From NCBI RefSeq assembly GCF_027587175.1, contig NZ_JAPCID010000063.1, forward strand, positions 1-40,980: a stretch of 40,980 nucleotides of DNA. Direction: 5' to 3'. The stretch comes from Solirubrobacter deserti (GTDB lineage Bacteria > Actinomycetota > Thermoleophilia > Solirubrobacterales > Solirubrobacteraceae). The notes under the pieces are model-generated. The model saw nothing but the letters and a program-made list of their open reading frames with translations, was not told the DNA's origin and searched no databases. Shown piece by piece: positions 26,857 through 36,886 of the stretch (its first letter is position 1; each line of letters begins with the position of its first letter). A program made the position numbers and the translations under genes.

Positions 26857-27893
26857 ACCCCATCGTCTCGACGAAGCGGTTCTCGTGGCCGGCGCTGATC
26901 GTCGTCGTCGCGCTGGCCGCGATCGCGCCGCTGCTGGTCAGCGACTTCTTCCTGAACTCGATCCTGACCAAGGCGCTGTGGCTCGGCATCGCGGCCGCGA
27001 GCCTGATCTTCCTCGCGGCGTACGCCGGGATGGTCTCGCTCGGCCAGGTCGGCATCTACGGGATCGCGGGCATGGCCTACGCGAACCTGGTGCTCGCCGA
27101 CGGTGGCGCGGGCGCGGCCTGGAACCCCTACCTGGCGCTGATCGGCGCGCTCGTCATCGCCACGGTCGTCGGGCTCGGCTTCGGCTGGATCGCGGCCCGC
27201 AGCGAAGGCATCTACTTCCTGATGATCACGCTCGCGTTCAGCGTGCTCGTCTACTACTTCTTCAGCCAGGTCACCGGGCTCTCGGGCTTCGGCGGCATCA
27301 ACAGCGTGGACCTGCCGGGCGTGGTCGGCTCGCCCGAGACCGACCCGGTGCCGCGCTACTTCCTGACGCTCGTGGTCGCGGTCCTGGTCTTCCTCGGCCT
27401 CGGCGCGCTCTCGCGGACCGCGTTCGGCCTCGGCATGCAGGGCGTGCGCGACGAACCGGCCCGCATGCGCGCGCTCGGCTTCGACGTGACCCGGCACCGC
27501 ACGCTGGCGTTCGGCGTCGCCGCCTTCGTCGCCGGGGTCGCCGGCGTGCTGTCGGTCTTCTACAACACCCGCATCACGCCGGGTTCGATCAACCTGGCGC
27601 AGACGATCGACGTCCTGATCGTGGCCGTCATCGGCGGTCTGTACCGGCTCGAGGGAGCGTGGGTCGGCGCGCTCACCTACGCGCTGATCGACAACTACTC
27701 GCGCGAGTGGGTGCCGGAAGTCGGCAACGTGCTCGGCCCCGCGCGCTTCAACACGCTGATCGGCGTGCTGTTCCTGATCATCGTCCTCGCGTCCCCAGGC
27801 GGCCTGATCGGCATCTGGGACTCGCTGATGGCGAAGGTCCGGACCCCACGCCGCGCACCGGCGCCCAAACCGGTGCCGCAGACAATCGAATAG
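26853..27893 (+). CDS. livM: Branched-chain-amino-acid-type ABC permease LivM
   Basis: 346 residues, starting within the livH stop (ATGA). Motifs are GMVSLGQVGIYGIAGMAYA, SEGIYFLMITLAFSVLVYYF, GLGMQGVRDEPARMRALGFD and GGLYRLEGAWVGALTYALID, the usual LivM signatures. The short basic C-terminal tail (KVRTPRRAPAPKP) lacks a fused ATPase. It pairs with LivH to form the membrane channel. Confidence 0.93.
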   Translation: MNPIVSTKRFSWPALIVVVALAAIAPLLVSDFFLNSILTKALWLGIAAASLIFLAAYAGMVSLGQVGIYGIAGMAYANLVLADGGAGAAWNPYLALIGALVIATVVGLGFGWIAARSEGIYFLMITLAFSVLVYYFFSQVTGLSGFGGINSVDLPGVVGSPETDPVPRYFLTLVVAVLVFLGLGALSRTAFGLGMQGVRDEPARMRALGFDVTRHRTLAFGVAAFVAGVAGVLSVFYNTRITPGSINLAQTIDVLIVAVIGGLYRLEGAWVGALTYALIDNYSREWVPEVGNVLGPARFNTLIGVLFLIIVLASPGGLIGIWDSLMAKVRTPRRAPAPKPVPQTIE

Positions 27894-27911
27894 TCACAGA
27901 GGGGAGAGAGG

Positions 27912-29327
27912 ATGTTCAGACGTTCACACGTCGCGCTGGTCGCTGCGTGCGCGGTGTTCGCCGCCTGCGGGTCCGAGAGCAACGATGACGCCGACAAGGG
28001 CGCCGACACGAACAAGGCCGCGGAGGGCGGCGGTGGCGGCGATCCGATCAAGATCGGCTTCCTGTCGGACTGCGAGGGCGCGTTCGGCTCGTTCTTCGAG
28101 CCGACGGCCTCGGGCGCGAACCTCGCGCTGATCAAGTACGCGGGCGCCAAGCCGGCCGGCGAGAAGCCGACCGACGGCGTCACGGGCGCGACGATCGCCG
28201 GCAAGCCGGTGGAGATCGTCGGCTACGGCTGCGCGGACGACACCGCCGACAAGGCGATCGAGGAGACGCGCCGCCTGATGGAGCAGGAGGACGCCGACGT
28301 GCTGATCGGCCCGCTCTCCGGCGACGAGGGCATCGCGGTCGCCAACTACGCCAAGGAGCACCCGGACAAGACGTTCGTCAACGGCATCGCCGGCGCGCAG
28401 GACTCGACGCTGAAGGTGCAGGCGCCGAACTTCTTCCGCTTCCACCCGGACGGCGCGCAGTGGTCCGCGGGCCTGGGCGACTACGCCTACAACGAGCTGG
28501 GGTGGAAGAACGCGGCGATCATTGGTGACGACTACTCGTTCCCGTACACCTCGCTGGCCGGCTTCGTGGCCGAGTTCTGCGCCATCGGCGGCCAGATCCC
28601 CAAGCGCGTGTGGGCGCCGCTGGGCGAGGAGGACTACTCGTCCTACATCTCCCAGATCCCCGAGGACGTCGACGGCCTCTACGTCGGCATCGGCGGCTCG
28701 GGCCTGATCTCGTTCATCAAGCAGTACGAGGAGCAGCGCGGCCGCGTGGACACCGAGCGCATGCTCGGCAACGTCTTCTGGGACGACCCGCTCGTGCTCA
28801 AGGAGGTCGGCAAGTCGCTCGTGGGCGGCGTGACCTCCGCCATGACCGCCGCCGACTCGGACTCGCCCGAGGTCGCGGCCTACATCCAGGGCCTCAAGGA
28901 CAACTACGGCGATGAGATCGCCGGCGCCGGCCCGTCCGTGTTCACCTACGGCTACTACACCGGCATGACGGCGCTGATCAAGGCGCTGGAGGCCGTCGGC
29001 GGCGACGTCGCCGACCAGAGCAAGCTGCAGGCCGAGCTGGCCAAGACCACGCTGTCCGGCGACGAGGCCCCGTGGGGCGACGTCAAGCTCGACTCCAACC
29101 GCCAGGCGGTCTCGAACGTCTTCCTGAAGAAGATCGTCGAGGACACGACGGGCGACGGCGTGCCGGACGTGCAGACGTTCGCGCGCGTGAACGAGGTCGA
29201 CCAGACCTTCAACGGCGCCTTCTCGGCCGACACGCCCGCTCCGGACCGCGACAACCCGAAGTGCGAGGCCGGCGAGGCCCCGCCGTGGGTCGGCAAGGCC
29301 GAAGACGTGAGCTTCGCGAAGAAGTAG
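27912..29327 (+). CDS. livK: Periplasmic-binding lipoprotein of the Liv-type transporter
   Basis: 471 residues with GGGGAGAGAGG before ATG 27912. A signal peptide ends in a lipobox FAAC with the lipidated cysteine at residue 19, then an acidic/Gly linker of about 25 residues. The mature part is a two-lobed receptor: IKIGFLSDCEGAFGSFFEPT, EQEDADVLIGPLSGDEGIAV, GLYVGIGG-like loops and FTYGYYTGMTALIKAL. It is larger than LivK of E. coli (about 370). SDCEGAFG at the ligand site differs from amino-acid binders, and ABC receptors of this type also bind amides, aromatic acids and other compounds. Ligand unknown; context suggests a sugar-derived compound. Confidence 0.9.
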   Translation: MFRRSHVALVAACAVFAACGSESNDDADKGADTNKAAEGGGGGDPIKIGFLSDCEGAFGSFFEPTASGANLALIKYAGAKPAGEKPTDGVTGATIAGKPVEIVGYGCADDTADKAIEETRRLMEQEDADVLIGPLSGDEGIAVANYAKEHPDKTFVNGIAGAQDSTLKVQAPNFFRFHPDGAQWSAGLGDYAYNELGWKNAAIIGDDYSFPYTSLAGFVAEFCAIGGQIPKRVWAPLGEEDYSSYISQIPEDVDGLYVGIGGSGLISFIKQYEEQRGRVDTERMLGNVFWDDPLVLKEVGKSLVGGVTSAMTAADSDSPEVAAYIQGLKDNYGDEIAGAGPSVFTYGYYTGMTALIKALEAVGGDVADQSKLQAELAKTTLSGDEAPWGDVKLDSNRQAVSNVFLKKIVEDTTGDGVPDVQTFARVNEVDQTFNGAFSADTPAPDRDNPKCEAGEAPPWVGKAEDVSFAKK

Positions 29328-29334
29328 TGATGTG

Positions 29335-30114
29335 ATGGCGACCCCAGCAACAGCAGCCGAACCGGCGATCCTGCGCTTGAGCGGGATCGATCGCCGGTTC
29401 GGCGGGGTCCACGCCGTGCGCGGCGTGGACCTCGAGGTGCGGCCCGGCGAGCGCCGGGCCGTGCTCGGCCCCAACGGGGCCGGCAAGACGACGGTGTTCA
29501 ACCTGATCTCGGGGGAGTTCCCGCCGAGCAGCGGTCGCGTCGAGCTCTTCGGCCACGACGTGACGAACCTGCCCGCCCGCAAGCGCGCCCGCATGGGGCT
29601 CTCGCGGACGTTCCAGACGTCGCGGCTGTTCGCTGGGCTGAGCGTCGAGGACAACCTGTTCCTCGGCGCGCTGGGCGTGGGCGCGGGGCACCTGCGGATG
29701 GTGCCCTCGTCCAAGGACGGTCGCCTGCGCGAGCAGGCGCGCGCGATGGCGTCGCAGGTCGGCCTCGACAGCCGGCTCGACGACCTCGTGATGGACCTCT
29801 CGCACGGTGAGCAGCGCCAGCTCGAGGTGGGCATGGCGCTGGTCGCCGAGCCGAAGCTGCTGATGCTCGACGAGCCCGCCGCCGGCCTCTCGCGCGCGGA
29901 GCGCGTGAAGCTCACGGAGATGCTGCTCGGGCTGGATGAGTCGATCACGCTGATCCTCATCGAGCACGACATGGACGTCGCCCTGCGCGTGGCGCAGTGG
30001 GTGACGATGATGCACGACGGCGCGGTGATCGTGGAGGGCACGCCGGAGGAGATCCGCGGCAACCAGACCGTGCACGACCTCTACCTGGGATCGGGGCTGA
30101 TCTCGCATGAGTGA
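29335..30114 (+). CDS. livG: ABC transporter ATPase LivG
   Basis: 259 residues from ATG 29335; GTG 29332 is adjacent and in frame. Walker A GPNGAGKTT near 46, RTFQTSRLFAGLSVEDNLFL, signature LSHGEQRQLEVGMAL (S-H-G in place of S-G-G), Walker B LLMLDEPAAGLS and switch histidine IEHDMD. LivG-type subunits carry the longer helical insert seen here. It overlaps livF by 8 nt. Confidence 0.94.
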   Translation: MATPATAAEPAILRLSGIDRRFGGVHAVRGVDLEVRPGERRAVLGPNGAGKTTVFNLISGEFPPSSGRVELFGHDVTNLPARKRARMGLSRTFQTSRLFAGLSVEDNLFLGALGVGAGHLRMVPSSKDGRLREQARAMASQVGLDSRLDDLVMDLSHGEQRQLEVGMALVAEPKLLMLDEPAAGLSRAERVKLTEMLLGLDESITLILIEHDMDVALRVAQWVTMMHDGAVIVEGTPEEIRGNQTVHDLYLGSGLISHE

Positions 30115-30838
30115 GCCGCTGCTGGTCATCGAGGACCTGCACGCCTACTACGGCACGGCGCACGTCGTCGAAGGCGCGTCGCTCACGATGGGCGCCGAGC
30201 CCGTCGCGCTGATCGGCCGCAACGGCATGGGCAAGTCGACGCTGTGCAAGGCGCTGTCGGGGACGCTCGGCGTCAACGGCCGCACGACGGGCTCGGTCCG
30301 CCTCGACGGGGCCGACATCCAGGGCAAGGCCGCGCACAAGATCGCCAAGGCGGGAGTCGGCTACGTGCCCCAGGGCCGGCGACTGTTCCAGTCGCTGACC
30401 GTGGACGAGCACCTGCAGATCGTGGGCGCGTCCTCGAAGGCCGCCTGGACGCCCAAGCGCGTCTACGAGCTGTTCCCGCGCCTGGCCGAGCGCAAGCACG
30501 TCTCCGGCACGTCGCTGTCCGGCGGCGAGCAGGAGATGCTCTCGATCGGCCGGGCGCTGCTCACCAACCCGAAGCTGTTGATCATGGACGAGCCGTCAGA
30601 GGGACTGGCTCCGACCGTGGTCGAGACGCTGATCGAGACGATCAAGGACCTCGCGGCCGCCGGTATGGGGCTGCTGGTGGTCGAGCAGAACCTCGGCGTT
30701 GCGACCGCGCTCGCCGATCGTGTAGTGGTGATGGTGTCCGGGTCGATCGCTACGGAGACGACCTCGGGCCAGCTGTTGTCCGACCCCGAGCAGCAGAAGC
30801 GCTACCTCGGGGTGGAACCGCTCGCCGAAGCGGCGTAA
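30107..30838 (+). CDS. livF: ABC transporter ATPase LivF
   Basis: 243 residues. Walker A GRNGMGKST near 38, VGYVPQGRRLFQSLTVDEHL, signature LSGGEQEMLSIGRALL, Walker B LLIMDEPSEGLAP and VVEQNLGVA, all standard for LivF. With LivG it drives the transporter. The downstream giant gene starts 18 bp later behind its own ribosome-binding site, so it is part of the same operon. Confidence 0.94.
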   Translation: MSEPLLVIEDLHAYYGTAHVVEGASLTMGAEPVALIGRNGMGKSTLCKALSGTLGVNGRTTGSVRLDGADIQGKAAHKIAKAGVGYVPQGRRLFQSLTVDEHLQIVGASSKAAWTPKRVYELFPRLAERKHVSGTSLSGGEQEMLSIGRALLTNPKLLIMDEPSEGLAPTVVETLIETIKDLAAAGMGLLVVEQNLGVATALADRVVVMVSGSIATETTSGQLLSDPEQQKRYLGVEPLAEAA

Positions 30839-30856
30839 AGAGGAGAGAGGGAACTC

Positions 30857-33800
30857 ATGAGGTTGAGAGGAGCGGTGGCGCTGGCCGCCGCATTGCTCGG
30901 GGTGGCCGCCCCATCGGCGGCGGCCCAGTCATCGCGCTACGACGTGCTCGTCTTCTCCAAGACGACCGGGTTCCGGCACACCGATTCGATCGCGGCCGGG
31001 CGCACCGGGATCCAGGCGATGGGCGCCGAGAAGAACTTCAACGTCACGTTGAGCGAGGACTCGTCCCTGTTCACCGACGCCGCGCTGCGCGACTTCGAGG
31101 TCGTCGTGATGCTCAACACCGACGGCGAGAACATCCTCAACGCCGCGCAGCGGACGGCGTTCGAGCGCTGGTACCAGCGCGGCAAGGGGCTCGTCGGCAT
31201 CCACGCGTCCGCGAACGCGGACCGCAACTGGGAGTGGATGAACGAGGCGCGTGGCGGCTCGCTGTTCGCCAACCACCCGAGCGGCGCGCTGCAGTTCCAG
31301 CAGGCGACGGTCAACGTGGTGGAGCCGAATCACCCCTCCACGCAGGGGATTCCCGCCAACTGGGTGCGCACGGACGAGTGGTACAACTTCACGCAGGAGC
31401 CGGTCGGCGTCAAGACGCTGGCCAAGCTCGACGAGAGCACCTACGAGGAGCAGGACGGCAGCGCGGAGGCCGACGACCACCCGATCGCGTGGTGCTCGAA
31501 CTACGACCGCGGCCGCAGCTTCTACACCGCCCTAGGCCACAACGGCTCGGCGTGGCAGGAGCCCGACTTCCAGAAGCACATCGTCGGCGCCATCGAGTGG
31601 GCGTCCGGGCTGGTTCCCGGTGACTGCGGCGCGCCGCGCGAGGGCATCCCGACCGACGCGTCCTTCGACAAGGTGACGCTCGACGACAACACCGAGAACC
31701 CGATGGAGATCGCCATCGCGCCCGGTGGCAACGTCTACTACGTCGAGCTCGCCGGCAAGGTCAAGTACTACAACGCCGCCACCGGCGCCGTCCGCGTCGT
31801 GGGCACGATCCCCGTGCACCGCGGCAACGAGAACGGCCTGCTCGGCATCGCGCTGGACCCGAACTTCGCCACCAACAAGTGGATGTACCTGTTCTACAGC
31901 GCGCCATCACCGGAGGAGCAGCACGTCTCGCGCTTCACGGTCAAGGAGGACGGCACGCTCGACATGGCGTCCGAGAAGGTGCTGCTGAAGATCCCGCACC
32001 AGCGGATCGTCTGCTGCCACTCCGCCGGCTCGATGACGTTCGGTCCCGGCGGCCTGCTGCACATCTCCACCGGCGACGACACCGAGCACGCGGCCTCGCA
32101 GGGCTACAACCCGATCGACGACGACAACCTGCGCAACAACCCGGGCGACAACCCGGACGCCGATCGCGCCTACGACGCCCGCCGCACCTCCGGCAACACG
32201 AACGACCTGCGCGGCAAGATCCTGCGCATCAAGCCCGAGCCGGACGGGACGTACTCGATCCCGAACGGCAACCTGTTCCCGCCGGGCATCTCGGACCCGC
32301 TGAAGACCAAGCCCGAGATCTACACCATGGGGCACCGCAACCCGTTCCGGATCCAGGTCGACCAGGAGACGGGCTGGGTCTACAACGGCGAGGTCGGCCC
32401 GGACGCGGGCGGCGAGAACGCCAACCGCGGCCCGCGCGGCTACGACGAGCTCAACCAGATCCGCCAGGCGGGCAACATGGGCTGGCCGTACTGCATCGCC
32501 GACAACAAGGCCTACCGCGACTGGAACTTCACCACGCAGGTCGCGGGCGAGACGTTCGACTGCGCCGGCGGCCCGAACAACACCTCCGCCTACAACACCG
32601 GCCTGGCCAAGACGCCCGGCGCGACCGGTGCGCTGCTGTGGTGGCCCTACAGCAGCGGCGACGGCTATCCGACCAACATCCCGGGCGGCTTCCCGTGGGC
32701 GAACGCGCCGACCCGGATCCCGCCGGGCAGCGGCCGCACCGCGATCGCCGGCCCGATCTACCACTACAACGCCGAGGCAGGAGCGGACACGCGGCTCCCC
32801 GCCTTCTACGACGACCAGGTGATCTTCGCGGACTGGTCGCGCGACTGGATCGCCACGATGCGCCTGAACGCGGAGGGCAAGCCGGCGGAGATCCGCGAGT
32901 TCATGCCCAACGCCGACTTCCGGCACCCGCAGGACATCGAGATGGGCCCGGATGGGCGCCTGTACGTGCTCGAGTGGGGCCGTGACTTCAACTACGCCGG
33001 CTCGGGCATCAACCCGGACTCCGGCCTCTACCGGATCGACTACGTCAAGGGCTCGCGCACGCCGCTGGCCAAGGCGTCCGCGGACAAGGACTCGGGCGTG
33101 TCGCCGTTGACGGTGACGTTCTCGAGCGCCGGCTCCGAGGACCCGGACGGCGACGCGCTGACCTACGAGTGGGACTTCGGCGACGGCTCGGCCAAGTCCA
33201 CGCAGGCCAACCCGGCGCACACCTTCACGACGTCCGGCACGTTCACCGTGCAGCTGAAGGTCACCGACACGTCCGGCAAGTCCAGCTCGTCCTCGGTCGT
33301 CGTGACCGTGGGCAACACGCGCCCGACGGTGACGCTGGATCTGCCGCAGGGCGGCGTCTACGGCTGGGGCGACGAGATCGCCTACAAGGTGACCGTCACC
33401 GACCCGGAGGACGCGAACATCGACTGCTCGAAGGTCGTCGTCTCGCCGGGCATCTTCCACGACGAGGGCGGCAACGCCCACGTGCACCCGGGCGTCAACA
33501 AGACGGGCTGCGAGGGCACGATCCAGGTCGAGCAGGAGTCCGGGCACGAGAAGAGCGCCAACATCGCGCTCGTGCTCACGGCGACCTACCTCGACAACGG
33601 CGCGCCGGGCTCCCAGCCGCTGGAGGGCGCCACGACGCGGCGCCTGAACCCGAAGGAGATCCAGGCCGAGCACTACACCGGCCAGTCCGGCGTGGCGGCC
33701 GTCGACAGCACGTCGGCGGACGGTGGCCGGCGGGTCGGCGGGCTCGACGTGGGCGACTCGTTCTTCTTCGAGCCGGTCTCGCTCAAGAACATCAACAAGG

Positions 33801-36526
33801 TGACGGTCCGGTACGCCTCGGCGGGCGCGGGAGGCCTGGCGGAGTTCCGCCTGGACTCCCCGACGGGCCCGCTCGTCGGCACCGCCGACCTGACCGCGAG
33901 CGGCGGAGCCGGGGTCTATAAGACCGCGTCCGCGACGCTCACGCTGCCGGACGCCAACGACCACAAGCTGTACGTGGTGGTCGCGGCCCGCAGCGGCGGC
34001 CCGACGACGGCGCTGTACGAGATCGACTCGATGACCTTCTCCGGCAAGGGCGTGGCCTCCAACGCCGCCCCTGAGGTGTCGGTCACGGCGGACTCGACGA
34101 GCGGCGTCGCGCCGTTCCCGGTCAGCTTCACCGGCAACGTCCTGGATCCCGAGGGCGGAGCGCTCACCTACGCGTGGGACTTCGACTCCAACGGCACCAC
34201 GGACGCGACCACCAAGGACGCCACGCACGTGTACACGGCGATCGGCACCTACACCGCGACGCTGACCGCGACCGACGCGGGCGGCAAGCACCAGAAGGCG
34301 ACGATCCGCATCGACGCGACCTCCGCCGTGGCCTCCTGCCCGGGTGACGACGACTTCCTCGGGACGTCGTTGAACACGAGCCGCTGGACCGTCACGCGCG
34401 AGGACCCGACGGCCATGAACGTGAGCGGCGGGTCGCTGAACATCACGTCGCAGAACTTCGACATCCACGGCGGGGGCACCGGGCTGCGCAACATCGTGCA
34501 CCAGCCGCTGCCGACGTCCGGGCCGTGGACGGCGACGATCAAGGCCAACTGGGACCCGACCACCAACTACAACAACGCCGGCCTGATGGTCTACGGCGAC
34601 GACGCCAACTTCATCAAGGCCGGGATGGTCTGGAGCGGCGGCCGGCGCTTCGAGGCCTTCAAGGAGCTCACCAACACGCCGACGGCCCTCGGGTCGGCGA
34701 CGGGCGTGCTGGCCGCGTCCTTCCCGACCACCTGGTACCTGCGGCTGACGTCCAACGGGACCACGATCCAGCCCGCGTACTCGGCGGACGGGATCACGTG
34801 GACCAACTACGGCGCCACGACGAACCTGACCGGCATCACGGCGCCGAAGATCGGTGTCTACGCGACGTCCGCGTCGTCGGTGAACCGCGACTTCAAGGTC
34901 GACTGGTTCAAGCTCACGACGCCGCAGACGCCCAGCGACGAGTTCGACGGCTCGACGCTGAACCTGTGCCGCTGGAACAGCATCGTCCGCCACGAGCCGG
35001 GTGGGTACACCGTCGCCGACGGCAAGCTCACGCTGCCGGCCGCGCACGGTGACTTCTTCGGCAACGGTGCGAACAACAACCCCAACATGCTGCTCCAGCA
35101 ACCGGCGCCCAGCGGGCCCTGGACGATGGAGACGCGCCTGACGTTCAACCCGAACGAGAACTACGAGCAGGCCGGCCTGCTCGTGTACTCCGACGACCAG
35201 AACTACGTCAAGGCCGACTACGTGTACGCGAGCGGCCGGGCGCTCGAGTTCCTCAACGAGGTCAACGGGGCCACCGGCGGCTTCGACAACACGGTCAACA
35301 TCAACTCCCGGCCGACCACGGTCAACCTCCGGATCGTGTCCGACGGGACGACGCTGCGCGCGTGGTACCGCTTCGACGGCGATGCCAACTGGGCGCGCTT
35401 CGGGACCGACACGCCGCTGTCGGCGGCCGGCCCGAGCCCGAAGCTCGGCATCTACGCCAACGACTCGAACGCCACCGTCACCACGCGTGACAACGCCGTG
35501 TTCGACTACGTGCGGATCACCGCGGGCGCGCCGGACGAGCAGGCGCCGACGACCACCTCGTCGGTGGCGCCCGCCGCTCCGGACGGCGCCAACGGCTGGT
35601 ACAAGTCCGACGCCGTCCTCACGCTCGCGACCGAGAGCGGCGCCACGACGCAGTACAAGCTCGGCACGGGCGCCTATCAGGCATACTCCGCGCCGGTCAC
35701 GCTGCCGGAGGGCACCACGACGGTGACCTACCGCTCCACGGACGCGGCGGGCAACGTCGAGGCCGAGAAGACGGTCACGGTCAAGGTCGACAAGACCGCG
35801 CCGTCGTCCTCGGTCGCGCTGAACCCGGCCACGCCGGGCGCCGGCGGCACCTACACCGGACCCGTGAGCGTGACGGTGTCCGGGACCGACTCGGCCGGGG
35901 GGTCCGGTCTGGACAAGCTCGAGTACCGCCTCGACGGTGGGGCATGGTCGCCGTACACCGCGCCGGTGAGCGTCTCCGGCAACGGGGCGCACACGCTCGA
36001 GCACCGCGCGACCGACCAGGCCGGCAACGTCGGCACGGTCGGGAGCGTGGCCTTCACGATCGCGCCCAGCGGCGGCGGCCAGTCCGTCGACGAGGACGTG
36101 CAGCTCTCCGGCGACGTGCCGGGGGTGCTCTCGCTCTCGATCGCCACGCCGCCGACGTTCGGCACGTTCGCCCCGGGCGTGACCCAGCTGTACACGGCGC
36201 AGGCCTTGGCCACCGTGACCTCGAGCGCGGAGAACGCCACGCTCTCGGTCCACGACCCTGGCACCACCCATGCGGGCAAGCTCGTCAACGGCCAGTTCGC
36301 CCTCCCGCGGGCGGTCCAGGTCAAGGCGACGAGCGCGCGCGGCACGGGCGGCGGCGCCTTCGCCCCCATCGGCTCCACGCCGACGACGCTGTTGAACTAC
36401 GCCGGCCCGGTGGGCAAGGACACGGCGACGATCGACTTCCAGCAGTCGATCAATGAGACGGACGAGTTGCGTCGTGGCACGTACGCCAAGACGCTGACGT
36501 TCACCCTGTCGACTACGACGCCGTAG
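30857..36526 (+). CDS. Giant secreted ThuA / PQQ-type sugar dehydrogenase multidomain protein
   Basis: 1889 residues with AGAGGAGAGAGGG before ATG 30857 and a signal peptide ending APSAAA. Approximate domains: ThuA-like 28-256 (YDVLVFSKTTGFRHTDSI, GLVGIHASAN); glucose/sorbosone-dehydrogenase-like beta-propeller 265-730 (NGLLGIALDPNF, GHRNPFRIQV, LEWGRDFNYAG); PKD 734-820; CBM6-like 930-1066 (IQAEHYTGQSG); second PKD 1071-1157; two DUF1349-like lectin-fold units 1161-1360 and 1360-1557; two OmpL47-like units 1563-1740 (TVTYRSTDAAGNVE); and a C-terminal WxL-like domain 1746-1889. It probably oxidises or binds carbohydrate outside the cell or in the cell wall. Domain borders are by eye. Confidence 0.88.
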   Translation: MRLRGAVALAAALLGVAAPSAAAQSSRYDVLVFSKTTGFRHTDSIAAGRTGIQAMGAEKNFNVTLSEDSSLFTDAALRDFEVVVMLNTDGENILNAAQRTAFERWYQRGKGLVGIHASANADRNWEWMNEARGGSLFANHPSGALQFQQATVNVVEPNHPSTQGIPANWVRTDEWYNFTQEPVGVKTLAKLDESTYEEQDGSAEADDHPIAWCSNYDRGRSFYTALGHNGSAWQEPDFQKHIVGAIEWASGLVPGDCGAPREGIPTDASFDKVTLDDNTENPMEIAIAPGGNVYYVELAGKVKYYNAATGAVRVVGTIPVHRGNENGLLGIALDPNFATNKWMYLFYSAPSPEEQHVSRFTVKEDGTLDMASEKVLLKIPHQRIVCCHSAGSMTFGPGGLLHISTGDDTEHAASQGYNPIDDDNLRNNPGDNPDADRAYDARRTSGNTNDLRGKILRIKPEPDGTYSIPNGNLFPPGISDPLKTKPEIYTMGHRNPFRIQVDQETGWVYNGEVGPDAGGENANRGPRGYDELNQIRQAGNMGWPYCIADNKAYRDWNFTTQVAGETFDCAGGPNNTSAYNTGLAKTPGATGALLWWPYSSGDGYPTNIPGGFPWANAPTRIPPGSGRTAIAGPIYHYNAEAGADTRLPAFYDDQVIFADWSRDWIATMRLNAEGKPAEIREFMPNADFRHPQDIEMGPDGRLYVLEWGRDFNYAGSGINPDSGLYRIDYVKGSRTPLAKASADKDSGVSPLTVTFSSAGSEDPDGDALTYEWDFGDGSAKSTQANPAHTFTTSGTFTVQLKVTDTSGKSSSSSVVVTVGNTRPTVTLDLPQGGVYGWGDEIAYKVTVTDPEDANIDCSKVVVSPGIFHDEGGNAHVHPGVNKTGCEGTIQVEQESGHEKSANIALVLTATYLDNGAPGSQPLEGATTRRLNPKEIQAEHYTGQSGVAAVDSTSADGGRRVGGLDVGDSFFFEPVSLKNINKVTVRYASAGAGGLAEFRLDSPTGPLVGTADLTASGGAGVYKTASATLTLPDANDHKLYVVVAARSGGPTTALYEIDSMTFSGKGVASNAAPEVSVTADSTSGVAPFPVSFTGNVLDPEGGALTYAWDFDSNGTTDATTKDATHVYTAIGTYTATLTATDAGGKHQKATIRIDATSAVASCPGDDDFLGTSLNTSRWTVTREDPTAMNVSGGSLNITSQNFDIHGGGTGLRNIVHQPLPTSGPWTATIKANWDPTTNYNNAGLMVYGDDANFIKAGMVWSGGRRFEAFKELTNTPTALGSATGVLAASFPTTWYLRLTSNGTTIQPAYSADGITWTNYGATTNLTGITAPKIGVYATSASSVNRDFKVDWFKLTTPQTPSDEFDGSTLNLCRWNSIVRHEPGGYTVADGKLTLPAAHGDFFGNGANNNPNMLLQQPAPSGPWTMETRLTFNPNENYEQAGLLVYSDDQNYVKADYVYASGRALEFLNEVNGATGGFDNTVNINSRPTTVNLRIVSDGTTLRAWYRFDGDANWARFGTDTPLSAAGPSPKLGIYANDSNATVTTRDNAVFDYVRITAGAPDEQAPTTTSSVAPAAPDGANGWYKSDAVLTLATESGATTQYKLGTGAYQAYSAPVTLPEGTTTVTYRSTDAAGNVEAEKTVTVKVDKTAPSSSVALNPATPGAGGTYTGPVSVTVSGTDSAGGSGLDKLEYRLDGGAWSPYTAPVSVSGNGAHTLEHRATDQAGNVGTVGSVAFTIAPSGGGQSVDEDVQLSGDVPGVLSLSIATPPTFGTFAPGVTQLYTAQALATVTSSAENATLSVHDPGTTHAGKLVNGQFALPRAVQVKATSARGTGGGAFAPIGSTPTTLLNYAGPVGKDTATIDFQQSINETDELRRGTYAKTLTFTLSTTTP

Positions 36527-36538
36527 ACGACGCAGTAG

Positions 36539-36601
36539 CCGCGGCTCTCCTTCTCCGCGGCTCTCCTCCCGACCCGGGCGGCCTGTGCACGCAGGCCGCC
36601 C
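36539..36601 (+). terminator. Terminator-like hairpin at end of sugar operon
   Basis: GGGCGGCCTG (36576-36585) and CAGGCCGCCC (36592-36601) form a perfect 10-bp stem with a TGCACG loop, 50 bp after the giant gene. A direct repeat of CGCGGCTCTCC precedes it (from 36539 and again about 17 bp later). No U-run follows, as is common in high-GC actinobacteria. Confidence 0.7.
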
Positions 36602-36886
36602 GCGGTCGTTCCGGGGCCGACGCGGACTGACGCTGTCAGCCGTCGGACCGGGCTTACCCATCGCCTCGCGCCAGCGGGCGTTCGGGCGCGGACCGGCCCG
36701 CCGCGCGCTGAGCGGTTCGGATTGCGCGTGTAGCCGCCACTTACATCCGGCGGGGGCTGCCCGGGCCGGCGTCCGCCGGCGAGGCCGCGCCCCCGTGGAC
36801 GCTCGCGCGGCCCGGCAGCACCGTAGGCTCGCGCCGATCCCGACCGGTCCGTGCGCCGGTCCACCCCCCGACTCGGAGCTCTCCGC
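36602..36886 (+). other. Intergenic region before the eCIS-signature gene
   Basis: About 285 bp without a supported gene. The only promoter-like element is TAGGCT near 36824, about 57 bp before ATG 36887. The rest is GC-rich without a clear repeat or RNA. Confidence 0.3.

Noticed and set aside
36527-36886. Small gene or RNA in the 360-bp gap
   Set aside because: No open frame with sensible composition and start, and no conserved RNA motif apart from the terminator-like hairpin.
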